Part shown: positions 7,950-13,942 of the stretch, one piece after another
Layout of the letters: each line of letters starts with the position of its first letter
Position numbering within the stretch: the stretch's first letter is position 1
Assembly (NCBI GenBank): GCA_964580235.1
Contig: CAZOJY010000055.1
Coordinates: forward strand, 1 to 21,884
Length of the DNA stretch: 21,884 bases
DNA from: G020348385 sp964580235
GTDB taxonomy: Bacteria > Acidobacteriota > Aminicenantia > Aminicenantales > Aminicenantaceae
Direction of reading: 5' to 3'
Program-made: the position numbers and the translations under genes
Notes under the pieces: model-generated
The model's input: only the letters and a program-made list of their open reading frames with translations
The model's database searches: none
Told to the model about the DNA's origin: nothing

Positions 7950-9569
7950 ATGGGATTTGTGTTTGATAGAAGCTGGCTTGTTCTCCTGAGCGAATATCTT
8001 ATCAAGAGCTCTGTTATCCTGTCCGTTTCGATTCTGCTGGTTGTTGTTTTAAGGAAAAAATCAGCCGGGCTGAGACATCTTGTTCTTTCTTTTTTTCTTA
8101 TCGGGCTCCTGTTTCTGCCGATTCTCTCGATAATCTCGACAGGGTGGGAAACAAAATTTCTTCCTTCATGGCAAACAGAGGATGCTGCCGTACTCGATGC
8201 CGATGGTAGAACAGCCAACTTGGATGATTCCTCCAGAACTTCTGCGTCAACTTCCATGGCTTCCGAGCTGCCCAGACCTATGGAGGAGGGCCAAAAAGAC
8301 TTCCGGTTTTCGTTAAGCATGTTTTTGAAAAAGTTGAAGCCTGCTTGCAAATTTGCTGCGATGGTGCTGTGGTTTTTTGGATGGATGTTTCTTTCCATCC
8401 GGATGGCAATGGGTTTGTATGGCACCATCCGGCTGGCCCGAGAGGGGCAGGTCATACAGGATCCTCTTTGGCGGAGGCTTTTGTACCGGTTCTTAAGGGC
8501 CGTCTCTTTGCGGAGAAAAATCAATCTTCTGAGCCATGATAAAGTGCTGGTTCCCCTCACGTGGGGTGTTGTCAAACCCATCGTGATGATGCCGGCAGAA
8601 TCCGAGATCTGGAGCGAAAATCAGCGCTCTGCGGCCCTTTATCATGAGCTCTCCCATATCAAAAGAGGGGACTATCTTGTTATGCTGCTGGCCAGGATCA
8701 GCCGGGCTGTCTTCTGGTTCAATCCTCTGAGCTGGATCGTTTTGGGGATGATCAAGAGGGAACAGGAAAAAGCCTGTGACGAGCATGTATTGAGAGCGGG
8801 AATAAAACCATCGACCTATGCCGAAAACCTATTGCTTATCCGGAATTCTGCCTTGGATCATTGGAATCCGCCCGCGGCCGTTTTGGGTGCGATGAATAAA
8901 TCCCATCTGAACGACAGGCTTTCCACGATTTTAAAGCAGAGGTTCATCCTCAAGGAGGCTCAAATGAAAACCAAAGTATCATTGAGTGTTTTGGCCGTCC
9001 TATCCATATCGTTTATCGGGCTGGCGCGTCCTGGAAACACATTCAGCAGTCATGTAGAAGCGGTTTCTCATGAAACTGCCGCGATCGCTGCCTGGATCGA
9101 TTCACATGAAACTCCGGTTGATGCTCAGCAACAAGAAAAAAAAGAGCAGAAAAAAGAAGTCAAGAAAGGTGTGAAAATAGAAGAAAAAGACAAAAAGGAG
9201 CAGAAAAAAGAGCTCAAAATTTCCCATGCCTACAAGATAAGATCGAAAGAAATTCATTTGGATCATGCTGAAGGACACAGCGCTGCCGCGATCATGGATG
9301 ATAAGGGTGTATTCACTTTTATCTATACGGCAGAGTTTGCGATCGATCAAAAAGAGGCTTTTGAGAAAGCCGTAAAAAAATTAGAGGACAATCTCCCCGA
9401 GGATTACAGCCTTGATTCCACGTTCGACGAAGGAGAAGGCACTCTTATCTTAAAAATCAAGAAAGAAAAAAAAGAAGGGGAGGAATACAAAAAGGCTGTA
9501 ATATCCCTGGATGAGATAAAGGAACTGATCGAAGAGTTCAAAAAGGATATAGAAAAAATTAAAAAATAA
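7950..9569 (+). CDS. BlaR1/MecR1-like M56 membrane metalloprotease with unrecognised sensor domain
   Basis: 539 residues. Membrane segments lie at about 13-34, 42-62, 135-152 and 342-358. The cytoplasmic protease loop carries HELSH (H232, E233, H236) and the downstream EKACDEH motif (third ligand probably E273), which identify peptidase family M56. In BlaR1 the fourth membrane segment is followed by a penicillin-binding domain of about 250 residues. Here it is followed by a short stretch, a Lys/Glu/Gln-rich linker (about 393-423, with KKEQKKE twice) and a domain of about 110 residues that I do not recognise and that has no SxxK motif. The expected job is to sense a periplasmic signal and inactivate the BlaI-type repressor encoded two bases upstream. 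The ribosome binding site (GGAAGA region) lies inside the end of the repressor gene, implying translational coupling. Confidence 0.87.
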   Translation: MGFVFDRSWLVLLSEYLIKSSVILSVSILLVVVLRKKSAGLRHLVLSFFLIGLLFLPILSIISTGWETKFLPSWQTEDAAVLDADGRTANLDDSSRTSASTSMASELPRPMEEGQKDFRFSLSMFLKKLKPACKFAAMVLWFFGWMFLSIRMAMGLYGTIRLAREGQVIQDPLWRRLLYRFLRAVSLRRKINLLSHDKVLVPLTWGVVKPIVMMPAESEIWSENQRSAALYHELSHIKRGDYLVMLLARISRAVFWFNPLSWIVLGMIKREQEKACDEHVLRAGIKPSTYAENLLLIRNSALDHWNPPAAVLGAMNKSHLNDRLSTILKQRFILKEAQMKTKVSLSVLAVLSISFIGLARPGNTFSSHVEAVSHETAAIAAWIDSHETPVDAQQQEKKEQKKEVKKGVKIEEKDKKEQKKELKISHAYKIRSKEIHLDHAEGHSAAAIMDDKGVFTFIYTAEFAIDQKEAFEKAVKKLEDNLPEDYSLDSTFDEGEGTLILKIKKEKKEGEEYKKAVISLDEIKELIEEFKKDIEKIKK

Positions 9570-9582
9570 AACGTATAAACTA

Positions 9583-9661
9583 CCTGGATTATTCACGGGC
9601 CAAGCCACCCACCCTGCCCAACGTCAATGTTGGCGCGGAAGAGGCACATGAATAATTCAAG
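9583..9661. other. Inverted repeat between two convergent genes
   Basis: Bases 9583-9597 can pair with 9647-9661 (core ATTATTCA with TGAATAAT, 8 perfect pairs, plus flanking pairs and one G-U). The right arm ends at the base before the GH172 stop codon. Inside, CCAAC (9618-9622) pairs with GTTGG (9629-9633). The placement suits a bidirectional end-of-transcript structure, but no T-run makes it a classical terminator. Confidence 0.4.
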
Positions 9662-10807
9662 TTAGATGATCTCCAGTTTGTCCTTGCTTGGCAATTTGGG
9701 GAATTTTGCGTGCGGCTCCTGCTGGTACCAGAAGGCCACCGAAGAGATGTCATCCTGGAGTGGGAGGTACCGTCCGCCCGAGTGCCAGCCGAGAGCCTGA
9801 ATGGTCACTCTCAAATCTTTTTCGAATCTAACAGGATCCATGATGTGCCAGCGGTACAGACCGAACCGCTGCTGGGATTGCCATTGGCCGTCCGGGATGA
9901 TAGCCTGAGGCATCCCGGCATAAGAAGTGGTGTATTCCTTATATTTTCCGTTCACCGTAAATCCATAGGAGCCGCAGAAATAATCCTCGGTTCCCGTGCC
10001 GCATATCGTCGGGAACTTCTGATCTCCGTCGATGAAAAATTTGATCTCGCCTTCGCCCCACCATCCGGTGTTGTTGGCCTGCCAGCACATATAGGTTCCG
10101 ACAAAATGGCCCCATCCTTTGATCCCATCGACAATCGTATAATCCGACTTGTAGGGGAGAGGGTTGGTGCGCCGGAATTGGGCATGAAAATAGGCGGCAT
10201 CATCAGGAATATCTGTCAGGGTGTAGTTGATCTGATAGTATAGGGTCATTTTTTTCTCGTCCAGATTCTCCATCGTGACTTTGCATGATTTCCGGAAAGG
10301 CATCACCCAATAGCTGTTCAGGCCGCTTCCAGGATTGACACATATGGGAAGAGAAGATACTTTGGCAAATTTTCCCCAACCACAGGCAAAAAAATCGCCC
10401 ACCGGAACCTCTACCGAAGGCTCTTCCTCCCCGTCCCAGTAAAACCTCAAAATAGAGAACCGCCAGTTTCCTGCCGGTGTCATCCAGATCTGTTGAATCG
10501 CACCTGGCCCGTCGATCTCGGCCAGGACATAGGTCTGGTTGGGCTCGATATGGATGTAGGGGGAAACCTTCCATCCCTGACCCAGATCCCGCGCGGCATT
10601 CTTGGCCAGCCCGTCCACCGACATTCCTCCCTTTCCCTTTTCGCCTGTGAAATTTTCAGGGCTTATCGAACGGCTCCTGGCATGGGAAAGCCGGTACAGA
10701 TTGCCAAGATTGAGATAGAGCCCATTAAACACTTTTTCCTCCGCAGCATACAAAATCAGGGATGCCAGCATTAATCCAAGCGTGATAAATGCCCATTTTT
10801 TCTTCAT
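9662..10807 (-). CDS. Secreted DUF2961 / glycoside hydrolase family 172 protein
   Basis: 381 residues with a signal peptide (KKKWAFITLGLMLASLILYAA, cleavage near residue 21). AGGAGG (10814-10819 on the minus strand) precedes the ATG by 6 bases. The chain matches the DUF2961 pattern: the LYRL and GWKVSPYIHIEPNQ start, IDGPGAIQQIWMTP (about 98-111), WWGEGEIKFFIDGD (about 249-262), and GTGTEDYFCGSYGF (270-283). Characterised GH172 enzymes act on difructose dianhydride I or as D-arabinofuranosidases, using two glutamates in the GEGE and GTEDYF motifs; here E252 or E254, and E274. The substrate cannot be read from the sequence. It has its own promoter and is convergent with the M56 gene; the S10 remnant lies upstream on the same strand. 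Confidence 0.88.
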   Translation of the reverse strand: MKKKWAFITLGLMLASLILYAAEEKVFNGLYLNLGNLYRLSHARSRSISPENFTGEKGKGGMSVDGLAKNAARDLGQGWKVSPYIHIEPNQTYVLAEIDGPGAIQQIWMTPAGNWRFSILRFYWDGEEEPSVEVPVGDFFACGWGKFAKVSSLPICVNPGSGLNSYWVMPFRKSCKVTMENLDEKKMTLYYQINYTLTDIPDDAAYFHAQFRRTNPLPYKSDYTIVDGIKGWGHFVGTYMCWQANNTGWWGEGEIKFFIDGDQKFPTICGTGTEDYFCGSYGFTVNGKYKEYTTSYAGMPQAIIPDGQWQSQQRFGLYRWHIMDPVRFEKDLRVTIQALGWHSGGRYLPLQDDISSVAFWYQQEPHAKFPKLPSKDKLEII

Positions 10808-10890
10808 AAATGACCTCCTTTATGCAGACTGGTTGGACAAAAATGAAATTTTGAATATGAGCTTTTTTTTAAATCCAACCCAAGAGAAGA

Positions 10891-10918
10891 TTTATAACGT
10901 CTTATCCTGGATTGTCAA
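10891..10918 (-). promoter_or_regulatory. Strong sigma70 promoter of the GH172 gene
   Basis: On the minus strand TTGACA (10913-10918), a 16-base spacer and TATAAA (10891-10896). It lies between the S10 remnant's stop codon and the GH172 start, giving a leader of about 75 bases, so the GH172 gene does not depend on transcription through the remnant. Confidence 0.65.
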
Positions 10919-10930
10919 GCTTGTTCGATA

Positions 10931-11208
10931 TTATTTCCCGGAAGCTTCCTGGATAAAGGCGGCCGGATCTTTTTTCAACTTGATGATCGATGGCTTGTGG
11001 ATGTACATCATATGCCCTGCCTCGCAGTAGCCCATCTTGACCCGGTCCTTGAACTCACCATTCAGACCCATTTGGGCGAACGTGTTCTCGGTCCCGAAGA
11101 AGGGCGTGGCTCCGTCATAATAGCCGTTGCAGCAGAATACCTGCTGTATCCGGTTGAGACCGGATCGATAAACACGAGGTCAGTGACGTCAATCAACGAG
11201 TTATCATT
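10931..11208 (-). pseudogene. Remnant of a serine carboxypeptidase-like S10 peptidase gene
   Basis: Two pieces of one S10 gene are joined in different frames. The upstream piece (11208 down to 11140) encodes the N-terminal-half motif DLVFIDPVSTGYSR. The downstream piece (11140 down to the TAA at 10931-10933) encodes the last 69 residues, with NGYYDGATPFF and EAGHMMYIHKPS, which hold the family's catalytic Asp and His. The middle of the gene, including the catalytic Ser region (GESYG in the family), is absent, and the join shifts the frame. The N-terminus before the first piece is also missing. S10-like enzymes of this sort are secreted peptidases of about 500 residues, so about one fifth remains. 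No functional product is expected. Confidence rests on the closely spaced family motifs, read by eye. Confidence 0.8.
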
Positions 11209-11317
11209 TGTGCAATGGACTAATCCAGCTCTGAGATTTCCTCTGTTGAATTTGCATTGGGATTTTGATAATAATGGAGGTATGACCGGGGTGAAACCAG
11301 GGAGGAGAAGTTTCAAT

Positions 11318-13594
11318 ATGAGTCTTAAAATGTATCCGTTTAGGTTGATTCTGTCTTTTGGCATGGTTTTTTTTGTGTTGGCGAATTTCCATTGTAAACC
11401 CGGAGAAATAAGCCAGGAGATCCAAAATCTCCGGGCTTTTGCCAAGCTTTACGGCTATGTCCGGTATTTCCATCCCAGCGATGAGGCCAGCCAGATCGAT
11501 TGGGACCGCTTTGCGATCTATGGGGCAGAAAAAGCAAAAAATGCGGCAAATCGACAAGAACTTAAATCGGTCTTAGAACAATTGTTTCTTCCGGTGGCTC
11601 CGACAATTCAGATTTACTATTCAGGAGAGAAACCGGCAAAGCCAAATTTAGGACTCCCCAAGGACACCGCAGGCTTGAAGGTTGTCGCTTGGCAGCATAG
11701 AGGCCTTGGATTTGGGAGCACGAATTCCCCCTATATAAGCAAACGACTTAATAGGGAATTAACCCTAAAGCCAGCAATGCCTGGTGTGTTAACCCAAGGC
11801 ATCGATGCCACAAACTTACGCGGGAAAGAAATTAAGCTGAGAGTTTTTGTGAAGGCTAAGGTTAAAGGGCCAGGCAGCCAAGGGCATCTGTGGCTGAGGG
11901 TGGATCGAGAAAATAGACAGGTTGGATTTTTCAGTAACATGAACGATCGCCCTATTGTATCTGAAGAATGGAAGGAATATGAAATAAACGGGAAAGTAGC
12001 CTCTGATGCCACAATGATCTTTTTTGGCAGCATCTTGAACGGATCAGGCAAGCTGTGGCTGGATGATTTCAAATTGTTCGTGCTTGCTGATGATAACACG
12101 TGGGAACATTTGGCAATCAAGAATCAAGGATTTGAGCTTGGGGATGTTGATCATCTGCCTCAATATTGGGCCGGCCGGAGTCAGGGATACAGGTATAGTC
12201 TTCAGAAACAAAATCCTCCTGTCGGGGAAAAGTGCCTTTTGATAGAAAGTATGGGTCAAAAAATAACAGGTCCGTTATTCCGCAAACATCATGAAGTCGG
12301 AGATGTGGTCAACAAAAAACTGTGTGCCGATCTCTCCTGTCAGATTCCGTTGGCTCTTTATACGGACGAAATCGGGACCCTGGGGAAAAATAAGGATTAT
12401 ACTTTTGATAAACTAGCTGCAGATTTGAAAACAAAAGATTCTGGGGACCTGACGGCCGACAGTGAATATGTACGGCTGGCGGATGTCATCATCGCCTGGA
12501 ATGTTTTCCAGCATTTTTATCCCTACTTTGACGTGGTGGATGTGGATTGGGATGAAGAGCTGACAAATACCTTAAGACATGCTCTGGATGATAAAACCGA
12601 AAAAGATTTCTTTTACACTCTTAGCCGTTTGGTAGCCAGGCTCCAGGACGGACATGGAAATGTTTACCACGATGTCTGGGCACGGCAGGCCGGCCTTCCG
12701 ATCAAGGTCGACTGGATAGAAAATCAGGTTGTGGTCACGGTGTCCAAAGATCCGGCTGATTTTCAGAGGGGAGATATCATACTGGATATTGATGGCATCG
12801 GAGCGGAGAAGGCTTTATTGGAGGCCGAGGAATTTATCTCTGGATCCCCTCAATGGAAGAGGTGGAGATCCCTGAATCGGTTCGCATACGGAGAACCCGG
12901 GACAATAGCCAGGCTCAAAGTTAAGAGGGGAGATGATGCCTTTGAGGTTGAGATGGAAAGGAATTTTAAAGAGCAGTTGGCCGAACCCATAAAGCCAAAC
13001 ATCACTGAACTCGAAAACAAAATATATTACGTCAATTTGGACAAAGCATCATGGCCCGAAATCAAAGCGAAAATCAATGATCTCGCCAGTGCAAAAGGAG
13101 TGATTTTCGACCTGCGTGGTTACCCCAACAGCAATCATCAGATTATTGGTCATCTTCTCAAAAAAAATGATACATCTGTGGACTGGATGCAGATCCCTTT
13201 TATTATTTATCCGGATCAGGAAAACATCGTTGATTACCAGAGGATGGGATGGAGGCTTCCGGCACAGAAACCGCATATCGCAGGTAAAGTTGCCTTCATC
13301 GTCTACAGGGGATGCATCAGTTATGCTGAATCTTTCATGAGCTTTATCGAGCATTACAAACTCGCAGAAATTGTGGGACAGCCAACTGCCGGGACAAACG
13401 GAAACATCAACCCTTTCGTTCTTCCAGGGGGATTTCGGGTCACATGGACCGGAATGAAGGTGATCAAACACGATGGCTCTCAACATCACTTGATCGGTAT
13501 TCTGCCCACAGTCCCCGCAAAAAGAACGATCCAAGGAGTGATCGAAGGGAGGGATGAGTTTCTGGAGAAAGCTTTGGAGGTTATAAAGCATTAG
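11318..13594 (+). CDS. S41-family peptidase (C-terminal processing peptidase-like), secreted or lipoprotein
   Basis: 758 residues from the ATG at 11318, chosen because GGAGGAG precedes it by 8-12 bases and a hydrophobic leader (YPFRLILSFGMVFFVLANFHC) follows. The frame is open back to 10997, but those 107 codons lie antisense to the S10 remnant and have no signal peptide. Domains: an N-terminal region with AFAKLYGYVRYFHPSDE, usual in large Bacteroidota-type S41 proteins; a beta-sandwich, carbohydrate-binding-like region (about 130-300); a second helical region with the same theme (IIAWNVFQHFYPYFDVV); a PDZ-like segment (about 461-557, PIKVDW to LKVKRG); and the protease core (about 561-757). 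The nucleophile is probably Ser668 in CISYAES, followed by EIVGQPTAGTNGN. Cys27 may be lipidated, though the site is not a canonical lipobox. Predicted role: extracytoplasmic proteolysis. Confidence 0.87.
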   Translation: MSLKMYPFRLILSFGMVFFVLANFHCKPGEISQEIQNLRAFAKLYGYVRYFHPSDEASQIDWDRFAIYGAEKAKNAANRQELKSVLEQLFLPVAPTIQIYYSGEKPAKPNLGLPKDTAGLKVVAWQHRGLGFGSTNSPYISKRLNRELTLKPAMPGVLTQGIDATNLRGKEIKLRVFVKAKVKGPGSQGHLWLRVDRENRQVGFFSNMNDRPIVSEEWKEYEINGKVASDATMIFFGSILNGSGKLWLDDFKLFVLADDNTWEHLAIKNQGFELGDVDHLPQYWAGRSQGYRYSLQKQNPPVGEKCLLIESMGQKITGPLFRKHHEVGDVVNKKLCADLSCQIPLALYTDEIGTLGKNKDYTFDKLAADLKTKDSGDLTADSEYVRLADVIIAWNVFQHFYPYFDVVDVDWDEELTNTLRHALDDKTEKDFFYTLSRLVARLQDGHGNVYHDVWARQAGLPIKVDWIENQVVVTVSKDPADFQRGDIILDIDGIGAEKALLEAEEFISGSPQWKRWRSLNRFAYGEPGTIARLKVKRGDDAFEVEMERNFKEQLAEPIKPNITELENKIYYVNLDKASWPEIKAKINDLASAKGVIFDLRGYPNSNHQIIGHLLKKNDTSVDWMQIPFIIYPDQENIVDYQRMGWRLPAQKPHIAGKVAFIVYRGCISYAESFMSFIEHYKLAEIVGQPTAGTNGNINPFVLPGGFRVTWTGMKVIKHDGSQHHLIGILPTVPAKRTIQGVIEGRDEFLEKALEVIKH

Positions 13595-13753
13595 ATGATG
13601 GAGCGTATTAAGTTTTTTCATAGATGGAAGGGTGGTGCTGGCTGTTGAGGAATCTAAGCAACGGCGAGATGCGAGATTCGCTGTAACTGCTGGCACCTTG
13701 CCCAGCCAGCTCAGCAAGGCAATTTCAGGGTGGCAGAAAAGAATTTACCGTTC

Positions 13754-13903
13754 AATCCCCTCTATGGGTGATTTAAGGGGTGATTTTACGGAGATACAGA
13801 CAAATTCGACGTCCTGGTCCATCCGGAATCGACAGACCTGTCGTTTGCCTATCCTACATTCCTTCTTGAGATATCCTCCCCAAAATCATCCCTAAAGGGG
13901 ATT
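13754..13903. repeat. Imperfect inverted repeat in the S41-kinase interval
   Basis: Bases 13754-13775 match the reverse complement of 13882-13903 at 18 of 22 positions, with a perfect outer core CAATCCCCT / AGGGGATTG when base 13753 and base 13904 are included. Weaker matching continues inward for about 15 bases. A small hairpin (CGACA-GACC-TGTCG) lies between the arms. It could be a folded RNA leader or a small non-autonomous element; no target-site duplication is evident. The 13595-13938 interval otherwise holds only the coding-like fragment and a candidate promoter. Confidence 0.4.
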
Positions 13904-13942
13904 GCCATAATCAGCGTACATTGGTATAGAAATGGACAATGA
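13784..13942 (+). pseudogene. Coding-like fragment ending at the histidine kinase start, unrecognised
   Basis: This frame gives 52 sense codons of ordinary composition (it reads YGDTDKFDVLVHPES, then LSFAYPTFLLEISSPK, then IAIISVHWYRNGQ) and ends in a TGA that overlaps the kinase ATG as ATGA, the arrangement of translationally coupled genes. It contains no ATG, GTG or TTG. Upstream the same frame is interrupted by two TGA codons (13769-13771 and 13781-13783), beyond which it stays open back to 13658. I cannot name a family. It may be the decayed 3' end of a gene once coupled to the kinase, or chance. Confidence 0.3.
13902..13930 (+). promoter_or_regulatory. Candidate promoter of the histidine kinase, possibly leaderless
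   Basis: TTGCCA (13902-13907), a 17-base spacer and TATAGA (13925-13930). Transcription would start at about 13937, only a base or two before the ATG at 13939, which also lacks a Shine-Dalgarno sequence. Confidence 0.3.

Noticed and set aside
13049..13717. Minus-strand open frame of 222 codons across the end of the S41 gene
   Set aside because: It is antisense to the conserved S41 protease core and shows no recognisable protein features.
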